A stretch of 7,679 nt of DNA from Clostridiales bacterium (GCA_012735285.1 JAAYHT010000023.1:1-7679); one strand, 5' to 3'; shown: positions 1 through 6,293, counted from the stretch's first letter. Numbers and translations: made by a program. The notes: generated by a model not told the origin, from the letters alone.

Positions 1-509
1 ATTGCCTCGTTAGCTTTTGCTTTTACATTGCTAATTACTTCTGAACCTTTCTCTTTGACCTCATCTGCGATTACTGAACCTTTATCTATAACTTCCTCAA
101 TTGTATCGCTGGCGATATCTGTAATCTGGATGATGTCACCATTATCTTTTACTAATTCAATTTGACATTTAGTTCCGAAAACAGCAATAATACCTGCAAT
201 GGCAGCCCAAGGTGCTAAAATAGTACCTATAATACTTACGTTTACCGGCAAGTTTAAGATGATCTCCTCGTCTTTTTTTACAATAATTCTAGCTACGTTA
301 CCTTTTTTAATATACTCTTTAACCTTTTCAACGATATGTGTACTATGGTCGCCTAACCTGTGTCTTGATTTAATATCGATTGATTCTTCGATACCAATAA
401 TGGCATCAACTACATTGCCATCAGCTGCTTCTAAAGCTTCTTTAGCTTCTTTATAGCTTACACCGGTTCTGTCTTTTACAAGTTCAATCTTTTCCAATGT
501 AATATCCAT
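1..509 (-). CDS. DUF4342 domain protein with N-terminal UBA-like domain, 3' end outside window
   Basis: The gene starts at the ATG at 509-507 and reads 169 complete codons before leaving the window, so its C-terminus is missing. The start is set by an AGGTGG-type ribosome binding site about 8 bases upstream. Residues 1-42 (MDITLEKIELVKDRTGVSYK onward, with EAKEALEAADGNVVDAI) look like the three-helix UBA-like fold found at the N-terminus of EF-Ts. Residues 70-125 match my memory of the DUF4342 domain: a basic and beta-rich stretch, then a hydrophobic segment (about 88-111, with APWAAIAGIIAVFG) that could touch or cross a membrane. Residues 130-169 form a charged, probably amphipathic helix with repeated DxG/ExxxKG spacing. 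It follows recO after 41 bases and probably shares its transcript. The molecular function is unknown; placing it after recO is familiar in Clostridia and need not mean a shared job. The family call is from memory, not from a search. Confidence 0.8.
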   Translation of the reverse strand, partial: MDITLEKIELVKDRTGVSYKEAKEALEAADGNVVDAIIGIEESIDIKSRHRLGDHSTHIVEKVKEYIKKGNVARIIVKKDEEIILNLPVNVSIIGTILAPWAAIAGIIAVFGTKCQIELVKDNGDIIQITDIASDTIEEVIDKGSVIADEVKEKGSEVISNVKAKANEA

Positions 510-550
510 TCATAACACCACCTTTTTTTATATTTTTATTTAACATATAA

Positions 551-1294
551 TTAGTTCATAAACTCCTCACTCTTTAAATCGTCTACATCCAAATGATATG
601 CAATATAATCTTTTAAAATCTTCTTTATTTCTAGTAAGATTTTATCATCTAAAGCTAGACGACTAAAGCTACTTAGAGGTTGTTCCAGCAAATACCTTAA
701 TACTTCGACTATACCAAAGTCCATAGTATAAAGCAATATTTCATTGGCCCTTGAGAGTTGTTTGCACCGTTCACATACGACTCCTCCTTCTGGAACGCTG
801 AAATATTTTACATCTTCCTTTTCGTTGCAGCGCACACAGGCATCAAGTCTGGGAAAGCTGCCGCTATTTGCCAGGGCTTTTACCTGGTATGCTACAACCA
901 AAGTCTCAAATTTTTTCTTTCTTTCTTCTAGCATTTCGAGAAACTCTACCAACAATCGGAATAGCTTTGGATCAGGAGCATCTTCTGGCAGCAATTTTTC
1001 GGTGAACTCTAATATATAAGATGCACTTAAGAATTTATCTACATCTTCACCTATTTGGTAGTTGCTTGATATTACTTCGGCACCGTTTACATGATAGTGT
1101 TTTCCAGTTTTATTTATCCTATATTTCCCATAAACAAAAGGTCTCAGTGCTAGAGTAGCTTTGTTTTTACTTTTTTCCTTAAGAGAGGTACCTGCACTTA
1201 TCTTCCCAAATCTTTTGGTGAAAATCACAAGCATTCTTCTTCCGCCAACTATCTTTATCTGCTTTAGAATTATCCCCTCTGTTTCTACATACAT
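551..1294 (-). CDS. recO: DNA repair protein RecO
   Basis: RecO is the recombination mediator of the RecFOR pathway: it binds single-stranded DNA and SSB, anneals strands and, with RecR, helps load RecA at gaps. The 247-residue product has the usual family length. The N-terminus (YVETEGIILKQIKIVGGRRM, 2-21) begins the OB-fold domain, which runs to about residue 80. A helical domain follows. A zinc-ribbon-like Cys4 site is present at C153/C156 (CVRC) and C174/C177 (CERC). The start ATG at 1294-1292 has AAGGGTG a few bases upstream, which lies in the 9-base gap after era. Being next to era is the standard Firmicutes arrangement; the small yqzL gene seen between them in Bacillus is not here. I see no frameshift or missing zinc ligand. 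Confidence 0.95.
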   Translation of the reverse strand: MYVETEGIILKQIKIVGGRRMLVIFTKRFGKISAGTSLKEKSKNKATLALRPFVYGKYRINKTGKHYHVNGAEVISSNYQIGEDVDKFLSASYILEFTEKLLPEDAPDPKLFRLLVEFLEMLEERKKKFETLVVAYQVKALANSGSFPRLDACVRCNEKEDVKYFSVPEGGVVCERCKQLSRANEILLYTMDFGIVEVLRYLLEQPLSSFSRLALDDKILLEIKKILKDYIAYHLDVDDLKSEEFMN

Positions 1295-1303
1295 AAAGCA
1301 CCC

Positions 1304-2200
1304 TTATTCCTTATTGTATCCAAATGTTGATATGGCAAACTGATTGTCTCGCCAATTCTCCTTAACTTTAACCCATAATTCTAAAAATACTTTAGTACCT
1401 AGTATGGCTTCAATCTCGGGTCTGGCACTTTTACCTATTCCTTTTAGCTTTTTGCCCTCTTTACCTATGATAATTCCTTTATGTGATTTTTTCTCACAGT
1501 AAATAACTGCACCTATTCTTGTGATTCTTTCTTCTTCTATGAAGCTCTCAATTTCGACAGCCACTCCGTGAGGAACTTCTTCTTCAAGGAAAAGTAAAAC
1601 TTTCTCTCTGATGATTTCACTTACAAGAAATCTCTCAGGATGGTCAGTTATCATATCTGCAGGGAAATACATCGGTCCTTCATCGGTTAATTCTATTAGC
1701 TTAGATAATACCTTATCTACATTCTTGCCTTGTAACGCAGATATGCCAAATATCTCCGAGAAAATACCTGTTGAGCTGTATTCGTCATAAATATCTTTGA
1801 ATTCATCGGGAGATAATTTGTCTATTTTGTTAATCAATAATATCTTTGGTGTATCTACTTCTTTCATGAGATCTAATATATAGCGGTTGCCTGGTCGATT
1901 GGTAATTGAGTCATCAACAATAAATAGTATTACGTCAACTTCCTTAAGAGTTTTAATAGCCATTTGAGACATGTAGCTACCTAATTTGTTCTTTGGCTTA
2001 TGAATCCCAGGAGTATCTATAAAGACAAGCTGACAGTCATCCTCGTCTCCATTTATCCTAGTATATATTCCCCGGATATTGTTTCTGGTAGTCTGAGGCT
2101 TGTCTGTAGTGATCGCAATCTTCTCTCCTAGAATTGTATTTAGTAATGTTGATTTCCCAACATTTGGTCTTCCTATTATTCCTACAAAACCTGATTTCAT
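1304..2200 (-). CDS. era: GTPase Era
   Basis: Era is an essential GTPase that binds the 3' end of 16S rRNA and aids small-subunit maturation; part of it is membrane-associated. The 298-residue protein is full length. The GTPase domain shows G1 GRPNVGKS (10-17), the switch I region KPQTTRNNIRGI (34-45), G3 DTPG (62-65), G4 NKID (124-127) and G5 SAL (154-156). The C-terminal KH domain carries GIIIGKEGKKLKGIG (242-256), and the end VKVKENWRDN (277-286) is the usual Era C-terminal signature. The start ATG has AAGGAG five bases upstream, inside the 13-base gap after cdd, which points to translation of one polycistronic message. It lies beside ybeY, another gene for 16S rRNA 3'-end processing, as in most Firmicutes. 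Confidence 0.97.
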   Translation of the reverse strand: MKSGFVGIIGRPNVGKSTLLNTILGEKIAITTDKPQTTRNNIRGIYTRINGDEDDCQLVFIDTPGIHKPKNKLGSYMSQMAIKTLKEVDVILFIVDDSITNRPGNRYILDLMKEVDTPKILLINKIDKLSPDEFKDIYDEYSSTGIFSEIFGISALQGKNVDKVLSKLIELTDEGPMYFPADMITDHPERFLVSEIIREKVLLFLEEEVPHGVAVEIESFIEEERITRIGAVIYCEKKSHKGIIIGKEGKKLKGIGKSARPEIEAILGTKVFLELWVKVKENWRDNQFAISTFGYNKE

Positions 2201-2213
2201 TGTAGCTCCTTCA

Positions 2214-2597
2214 TTATTTTTTTAATCTAAAAGCATTGGGAAGCAGTTCCTTTATCGTGTGGACATTTAGATTATCTGGATCCTTACCCGTAATTATTCT
2301 GATATCATCTCCAAATTCATATATAAATTGCCTACAAATGCCACAGGGATAAGCTTCTCCTCCACTGCTTGCAATAGCTATAGCATCTAATTCCTTTTTG
2401 CCATCGGATATAGCGGCAAGAATTGCTGATCTTTCTGCGCATATAGTCGCGCCGTAAGATGAATTCTCAACATTAACTCCGGTGTAAACCTCTCCAGACT
2501 TTGTTAATACCGCTGCACCTACTTTAAAATTTGAATATGGTGCATAGGCATTGTCTAAAACACTTTGCGCTTTCATGAATAGAGATCTGTCATCCAT
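2214..2597 (-). CDS. cdd: Cytidine deaminase
   Basis: This enzyme hydrolyses cytidine and deoxycytidine to uridine and deoxyuridine in cytosolic pyrimidine salvage. The 127-residue length fits the small homotetrameric class. All catalytic features are present: the substrate-binding segment PYSNFKVGAA (20-29), NVENSSYG (42-49), CAERSAI (53-59) in which C53 is a zinc ligand and E55 the proton shuttle, and PCGICRQ (84-90) giving zinc ligands C85 and C88. Three cysteine ligands are typical of this tetrameric type. The ATG at 2597-2595 is only two bases after the ybeY stop codon, with its ribosome binding site (AAAGGGA) inside the end of ybeY, so the two are probably translationally coupled. In many Firmicutes dgkA sits immediately upstream; here it is absent. 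Confidence 0.97.
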   Translation of the reverse strand: MDDRSLFMKAQSVLDNAYAPYSNFKVGAAVLTKSGEVYTGVNVENSSYGATICAERSAILAAISDGKKELDAIAIASSGGEAYPCGICRQFIYEFGDDIRIITGKDPDNLNVHTIKELLPNAFRLKK

Positions 2598-2599
2598 AT

Positions 2600-3055
2600 T
2601 TAATCCCTTTCCAGTCCCACTTTTCGCATAACACTTTCTTCTTTATCTCTCATATCGGACTTTTCAGCATCGTCTACATGATCATAGCCAAGAAGGTGAA
2701 ATATACTGTGAACAAACAGATACACAATCTCTCTTTCTGGTGAATGCCCGAACTCATCGGCTTGTAAAAGAGCTTGTTCTGTACATATGACCACATCTCC
2801 AAGGCAAATTATTTCATCTTTAATGGCATCTTCAATTCTGTCATATTGAGGGAAGGACAATACATCTGTAACTGAATCAACTTCCCTATAGATTTGATTT
2901 AGCTCTCGGATTTCTTCACTGCTAACAAAGGTTACAGATACTGTAACCTTATTATGATCTATACCCTCTTCTTTAAGACATATTTCGGCCGCCTCGTACA
3001 TTTTTTCAATAATATTATTACCCGGCATTCTTTCTTCGCTAAACAGAATCTCCAT
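2600..3055 (-). CDS. ybeY: Endoribonuclease YbeY (rRNA maturation factor)
   Basis: YbeY is a zinc-dependent single-strand endoribonuclease needed for 16S rRNA 3'-end maturation and late ribosome quality control. The 151-residue product has the family's typical size. It shows TDVLSFP (63-69), LGDVVI (85-90) and the zinc motif HSIFHLLGYDH, with H116, H120 and H126 in the H-x3-H-x5-H pattern. The start ATG at 3055-3053 is preceded by the purine-rich GGAAAGGA about six bases away. It follows phoH by 43 bases (or about 18 if phoH is frameshifted, see findings) and is followed by cdd after two bases. The phoH-ybeY neighbourhood is highly conserved across bacteria and suggests a joint role in RNA metabolism. 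No key residue is missing. Confidence 0.96.
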   Translation of the reverse strand: MEILFSEERMPGNNIIEKMYEAAEICLKEEGIDHNKVTVSVTFVSSEEIRELNQIYREVDSVTDVLSFPQYDRIEDAIKDEIICLGDVVICTEQALLQADEFGHSPEREIVYLFVHSIFHLLGYDHVDDAEKSDMRDKEESVMRKVGLERD

Positions 3056-3098
3056 TGAAAGTCCTTTCCTACATTAATCTACATCTTCCGGATTAGCC

Positions 3099-4061
3099 TT
3101 AATATATTTTATCATAAGCATTGATAATGCGTTTAACAAGCTGGTGTCTCACCACATCCGAGTCCTTGAAATAACAGAAGTCTATTCCTTCGACTCCTTT
3201 AAGAACATCAATTGCATCAAGGAGTCCTGACTTTTTCCCTTTAGGTAAATCTATCTGTGTAATATCGCCTGTCACAACGGCTTTTGATCCAAACCCTAAC
3301 CTGGTAAGGAACATCTTCATCTGTTCTCTTGTAGTGTTTTGAGCCTCGTCTAGGATAATAAATGAGTTGTCCAAAGTTCTTCCCCTCATATATGCTAGAG
3401 GTACGATCTCTATTAGTTCACGTTCTTTCAAACGCAGTGTGCTTTCTCTGCCTAATATATTATATAGTGCATCATATAAGGGTCTTAGGTATGGGTCGAC
3501 CTTTTCTTGCAAATCACCAGGGAGAAAACCCAGCCTTTCCCCTGCTTCTACTGCAGGCCTAGTTAGAATAATTCTATCTACATCCTTCTTTTTATAGGCA
3601 TTAATTGCTAAAGCTACTGCTATAAATGTTTTACCTGTACCCGCAGGCCCTACCCCAAATACTACATCATGCTTTCTAATGCTATTCACATATGTCTTTT
3701 GCCCTAAAGTCTTTGGCAAAACAGGCTTACCTAAATGTGTATAGCATATAATGTCATTATTTAAATTGCTATCAAGATATGATAGTCCTTTTTCTTTTAA
3801 GCTGATAATATAGTTTACTTTCTGGATATCTAATTTCTCTCCATTACGTATTACGTTTATCAGCTCTTCTATCAGCTCGCCGGCTTTAACTGAATCCTTG
3901 CCGTTTAATATTATTTCATCTTCTCTTTGTGTAATACCCACATCAAATTTATCGTGGATAATATTCAAATTTACATCTAAATTTCCAAAGAGTTCGTTAC
4001 TTACTTGTTCTTCTTCAATTTTTATTCGTTTTTCTTCATTCTGTACTTTCTCCAAGCTCAC
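3099..4061 (-). CDS. phoH: PhoH-like ATPase
   Basis: This is a PhoH-like (YbeZ-type) cytosolic P-loop ATPase, related in its ATPase core to SF1 helicases; family members are linked to RNA metabolism and often sit beside ybeY, as here. Using the GTG at 4061-4059 the product is 320 residues. It shows Walker A GPAGTGKT (138-145), TRPAVEAGE, the Walker B segment FIILDEAQ (234-241), the sensor-like TGDITQID (264-271) and VRHQLV near the end. The N-terminal 110 residues resemble the region before the ATPase core in other PhoH proteins. I chose GTG because GGAGG lies nine bases upstream; an upstream in-frame TTG at 4082 would overlap that site, and a TTG at 4052 is also possible. The gene overlaps the end of yqfD by 26 bases. 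The C-terminus ends in AYDKIY, and the next frame continues plausibly, so the end may be frameshifted. Confidence 0.93.
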   Translation of the reverse strand: MSLEKVQNEEKRIKIEEEQVSNELFGNLDVNLNIIHDKFDVGITQREDEIILNGKDSVKAGELIEELINVIRNGEKLDIQKVNYIISLKEKGLSYLDSNLNNDIICYTHLGKPVLPKTLGQKTYVNSIRKHDVVFGVGPAGTGKTFIAVALAINAYKKKDVDRIILTRPAVEAGERLGFLPGDLQEKVDPYLRPLYDALYNILGRESTLRLKERELIEIVPLAYMRGRTLDNSFIILDEAQNTTREQMKMFLTRLGFGSKAVVTGDITQIDLPKGKKSGLLDAIDVLKGVEGIDFCYFKDSDVVRHQLVKRIINAYDKIY

Positions 4062-5250
4062 TATTCCCTTCCTCCGACTCAATGGCCGGTTTAAATATTA
4101 TTTTTTTCCCTATATCTTCTAGTGCCTCCACCATTATGACTACTTCTATTATATTTTCTTCTTCTGAAAACTTCAAACTATTATTTAATATTTGAGCAGA
4201 TTCTGGAATATATTCTTTAATAGCTTCCCTTAGCTGTTGTTTTGCCCTTTTTTCTATATCTTTATGATCCCTAGTTTGTTTTCGAAGCTTCACTTCTTTC
4301 TGTTTATTTGTTGCAAATTCAATAGGAAATGGTCTGACCGTATTAATTAAGACTGTTTCCTCATATATTGCTGAATTAAAAGGTCTAAATATATCTGCAC
4401 TGTTAAAAGTCAAATCCCCTATTCTTATTGAGAAACCTGGCATTTCTCTTCCTGTTAAATCCTTATGTAGTTCTTCTTTTTCTTGATAATATACGAATCT
4501 ATATATTGTTTTTGCATAAACTTCACCATCTGCATGAACATACCTATATCCCGGATTTTCGGGATCTTGGGTGTAAGTCTTATCTTCTATAGGTATCATA
4601 CCTGTAATAAGCAAATCTCCTTCCCTTACAAAATCGCCTTTTTCAACAACTCCTTTTCCCTCTCTAGCTATAGTTTTTTCAATATATCCTTCTTTAGCTG
4701 CTACAATATGACATGGTTGTTCTTTATCGACTATAGGGATAGGTTTTGTGCCTTCAACGATAGTAACTTCAGCTAAATTGCCTTTCAATTCTATCCCTAT
4801 CCAGCTCAAATCTTCAAACTGTTTATACATATCGATCTCTACCTTATCAAGATCTATTGACTTGCTGCAGCCTTCATATAGCCCAGCATACTTTAGTTTT
4901 TCACGAATTTCCCTCTCTGTATAACTCTTATACCCATAAATTCTAATTTCAGATATGAATAAACTTTGAAAATATATTAAGAAGATAAAGAGAGCTACCC
5001 CAATAAGTGCAGTCTTATTGCTGAAAGCACGCTTTAAAAGTGGTTTTATACCCTTTTCAGATAATATGGTGACCCTGTAACGGTTGCCCTTTAACCTCAT
5101 GAACTTTTTCCAGTCTTTTGCTTCCAATTTAAGTGTCATTTCCAAATCACTACGAATATGGATATTCCAAAGAGCTATTCCTTCTTTAAGGCATAAAGAG
5201 AGAAGCTTTTGAGGGTCAAAACCTTCTACTAAAACAGTAATATAATGCAT
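4036..5250 (-). CDS. yqfD: Sporulation protein YqfD
   Basis: YqfD is a membrane protein of endospore formers; in Bacillus subtilis it belongs to the mother-cell SigE regulon, and its biochemical role is not established to my knowledge. The 404-residue product fits the family's length of about 400. Residues 1-75 form a soluble basic N-terminal domain, a single membrane segment lies at about 80-100 (TALIGVALFIFLIYFQSLFI), and the rest should be outside the cytoplasm. Directly after the membrane segment, SEIRIYGYKSYTEREIREKL begins a POTRA-like stretch resembling that of FtsQ (my inference). The C-terminal part, after about residue 320, is charged and helical. The ATG is five bases after the yqfC stop, with GGGGAG in the end of yqfC acting as ribosome binding site. 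The 3' end overlaps the start of phoH and may carry a promoter. Confidence 0.92.
   Translation of the reverse strand: MHYITVLVEGFDPQKLLSLCLKEGIALWNIHIRSDLEMTLKLEAKDWKKFMRLKGNRYRVTILSEKGIKPLLKRAFSNKTALIGVALFIFLIYFQSLFISEIRIYGYKSYTEREIREKLKYAGLYEGCSKSIDLDKVEIDMYKQFEDLSWIGIELKGNLAEVTIVEGTKPIPIVDKEQPCHIVAAKEGYIEKTIAREGKGVVEKGDFVREGDLLITGMIPIEDKTYTQDPENPGYRYVHADGEVYAKTIYRFVYYQEKEELHKDLTGREMPGFSIRIGDLTFNSADIFRPFNSAIYEETVLINTVRPFPIEFATNKQKEVKLRKQTRDHKDIEKRAKQQLREAIKEYIPESAQILNNSLKFSEEENIIEVVIMVEALEDIGKKIIFKPAIESEEGNSELGESTE
4071..4075 (-). promoter_or_regulatory. Ribosome binding site that sets the phoH start
   Basis: GGAGG on the minus strand ends nine bases before GTG at 4061-4059. Because it lies downstream of the in-frame TTG at 4082, it argues for the shorter, GTG-started PhoH. 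It sits within the last codons of yqfD, which suggests translational coupling. Confidence 0.65.
4148..4176 (-). promoter_or_regulatory. Candidate internal sigma-A promoter for phoH and downstream genes
   Basis: Inside the 3' end of yqfD the minus strand reads TTGAAG (4176-4171), a 17-base spacer, and a perfect TATAAT (4153-4148). Transcription would begin near 4141, about 80 bases before the phoH GTG. The match is as good as that of the rpsU promoter in the -10 and four of six in the -35, but such matches also arise by chance in AT-rich coding DNA. Confidence 0.4.
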
Positions 5251-5255
5251 CTATT

Positions 5256-5507
5256 CTACTCCCCTGAACCGTAGAATTCGATATTATCAATATTCCCACT
5301 GATTAACATCCGCTCTTCAGCCAACTGCCGAACAATTAAATCTCTGCCGGTAACCGAAATATACTTGCGGCCGCAGCTGACAACAACATTATTATTGCTA
5401 ATCAGTACAATCTTTTTTACGTTGTCTAAAATAGCGGTCTTTCCACCTACCAATATTCTTGGCATATTAATGCTGAAATCATATATAAGTTCATCTTTTA
5501 TAAACAT
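5256..5507 (-). CDS. yqfC: Sporulation protein YqfC
   Basis: YqfC is a small protein of the YabP/YqfC family, made in the mother cell under SigE in Bacillus subtilis and always found beside yqfD; its molecular role is unknown. From the ATG at 5507-5505 the product is 83 residues, near the usual 85-95. The conserved parts are MPRILVGGKTAILDN (15-29), the hydrophobic strand KKIVLIS, and GRDLIVRQLAEERMLISGNI (55-72). An in-frame TTG at 5555 would add 16 residues, but it sits in a T9 run of the preceding terminator region and has no ribosome binding site. GGAGG at 5525-5521 serves the ATG, though 13 bases away, which is long. I therefore favour the shorter form with moderate certainty about the start. 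The stop is five bases before yqfD. Confidence 0.85.
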   Translation of the reverse strand: MFIKDELIYDFSINMPRILVGGKTAILDNVKKIVLISNNNVVVSCGRKYISVTGRDLIVRQLAEERMLISGNIDNIEFYGSGE

Positions 5508-5536
5508 CTTACAATCTAACCCTCCTGCCTTTTTAC

Positions 5537-5565
5537 ACTTTATGATTTTTTTCAAAAAAAAAGAC
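5537..5565 (-). promoter_or_regulatory. Possible SigE-type sporulation promoter for yqfC-yqfD
   Basis: On the minus strand CATAAAGT (5544-5537) differs at one place from the Bacillus SigE -10 pattern CATACAnT, and GTCTTTT (5565-5559) is a partial -35 match, with a 14-base spacer. Start of transcription would fall just ahead of the GGAGG site of yqfC, giving a very short leader. The -35 overlaps the last terminator bases. The match is weak; the main support is that the downstream genes are SigE-controlled in Bacillus. Confidence 0.25.
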
Positions 5566-5572
5566 CCAATAG

Positions 5573-5598
5573 AAAAAACCCGGCATTACTACCGGGTC
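5573..5598 (-). terminator. Intrinsic terminator after yqeY
   Basis: On the minus strand ACCCGG (5597-5592) pairs with CCGGGT (5583-5578) around an eight-base loop and is followed by TTTTTT (5578-5573). It begins 17 bases after the yqeY stop and separates the rpsU-yqeY unit from yqfC. There is no comparable T run on the plus strand, so it acts in one direction only. Confidence 0.88.
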
Positions 5599-5614
5599 AG
5601 AAATTTCTTTAGGT

Positions 5615-6058
5615 TTATAATATACTTTCAACGACTTTTTTCACTATACTACCATCGGCTTGACCTTTTACCTTAGGCATTACGGCACCCATTAGTTTGC
5701 CCATATTTTGCTTTCCGCCTTCGATACCTAGTTCATTAGCCGTCTGTTTAACAATATTAAGTATTTGTTCTTCTGAAAGCTGCTTAGGCAGATAGTCCAT
5801 TAAAATATTTATTTCTTCGTTATAGACTTCGTATAAATCCGTTCGGCCTGCTGCCTCAAAACTAGAGAGGGCATCTTTTCTCATCTTCACTTGCTTGCTT
5901 AAAATATCTATTACACCCTGATCATCAAGCTCTTTTTTATTGTCTATCTCATACTGCTTAATTGCAGCTAACGCATAACTTAAAGTTTCTTTCCTTATTT
6001 TCTCTTTGGCCTTCATAGCCTCCTTTAAGTCGTTTGCTAGTCTATTTTTTAAAGACAT
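5615..6058 (-). CDS. yqeY: GatB/YqeY domain protein
   Basis: This small cytosolic protein consists of a YqeY domain, which is also found as the tRNA-binding tail of the amidotransferase subunit GatB. The stand-alone form has no firmly established function, though tRNA binding is the usual guess. From the ATG at 6058-6056 it is 147 residues, matching the family. The N-terminal helical part (MSLKNRLANDLKEAMKAKEK, then RKETLSYALAAIKQYEID) and the C-terminal part with GGKQNMGKLMGAVMPKVKGQ and ADGSIVKKVVES are typical. An in-frame GTG at 6067 was not chosen because it is part of the GAGGTG ribosome binding site, which sits six bases from the ATG. The gene starts 15 bases after rpsU, the standard Firmicutes pairing, and ends just before a strong terminator. 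Confidence 0.95.
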   Translation of the reverse strand: MSLKNRLANDLKEAMKAKEKIRKETLSYALAAIKQYEIDNKKELDDQGVIDILSKQVKMRKDALSSFEAAGRTDLYEVYNEEINILMDYLPKQLSEEQILNIVKQTANELGIEGGKQNMGKLMGAVMPKVKGQADGSIVKKVVESIL

Positions 6059-6073
6059 TAGCAACACCTCAAA

Positions 6074-6253
6074 TTAATATTTCTTAGCTTTTTTTCTCGC
6101 AGCTTCAGATTTTTTCTTTCTCTTAACACTGGGTTTTTCGTAATGTTCTCTTTTTCTAAGCTCAGACATTACTCCATCCCTTGCGCAAGAGCGTTTAAAT
6201 CTTTTAAGCGCACTTTCAAGGTTTTCACCTTCTCTTACAACCACTTGTGTCAT
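6074..6253 (-). CDS. rpsU: 30S ribosomal protein bS21
   Basis: This 59-codon gene encodes bS21, a small, very basic protein of the 30S platform that lies near the anti-Shine-Dalgarno end of 16S rRNA and promotes initiation on natural messages. The translation begins MTQVVVREGENLESALKRFK, continues with RSCARDGVMSELRKREHYEK, and ends in a lysine/arginine-rich tail (PSVKRKKKSEAARKKAKKY). All of this is typical of Gram-positive bS21, with one cysteine at position 23. The ATG at 6253-6251 is preceded by a long purine run carrying overlapping Shine-Dalgarno sequences. It is the first gene after a strong sigma-A promoter with a structured leader and is followed by yqeY after 15 bases. The gene is complete. 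Confidence 0.97.
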   Translation of the reverse strand: MTQVVVREGENLESALKRFKRSCARDGVMSELRKREHYEKPSVKRKKKSEAARKKAKKY

Positions 6254-6261
6254 CTGTTCGT

Positions 6262-6274
6262 CTCCCTCCCCTCC
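6262..6274 (-). promoter_or_regulatory. Double Shine-Dalgarno sequence of rpsU
   Basis: The minus strand reads GGAGGGGAGGGAG. It holds GGAGG at 6274-6270 (16 bases before the ATG), GGAGG at 6269-6265 (11 bases) and GGGAG at 6266-6262 (8 bases). Only the last two are at workable spacing, so the first may be a standby or competing site. Confidence 0.75.
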
Positions 6275-6276
6275 GT

Positions 6277-6290
6277 ACTCTGGACTCTGG
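6277..6290 (-). repeat. Tandem heptamer (CCAGAGT x2) in the rpsU leader
   Basis: Two exact, adjacent copies of CCAGAGT on the minus strand lie between the leader hairpin and the ribosome binding site. They could be a recent slippage duplication or part of a leader structure; no binding factor is known to me. Confidence 0.7.
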
Positions 6291-6293
6291 ATG

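Noticed and set aside
744..1019. Plus-strand open frame inside recO
   Set aside because: It is the complement of a well-supported gene, has no recognisable domain and no ribosome binding site; the same holds for the other plus-strand open frames in this window.
4022..4039. ATGA overlap at the yqfD stop as the phoH start
   Set aside because: That ATG is out of the phoH frame and reaches TAA after five codons.
5508..5555. TTG at 5555 giving a 99-residue YqfC
   Set aside because: It lies next to a T9 run of the terminator region, lacks a ribosome binding site and adds residues not expected from the family.
6065..6067. In-frame GTG giving YqeY three extra N-terminal residues
   Set aside because: The GTG is part of the GAGGTG ribosome binding site; the ATG at 6058 has correct spacing and gives the usual family length.
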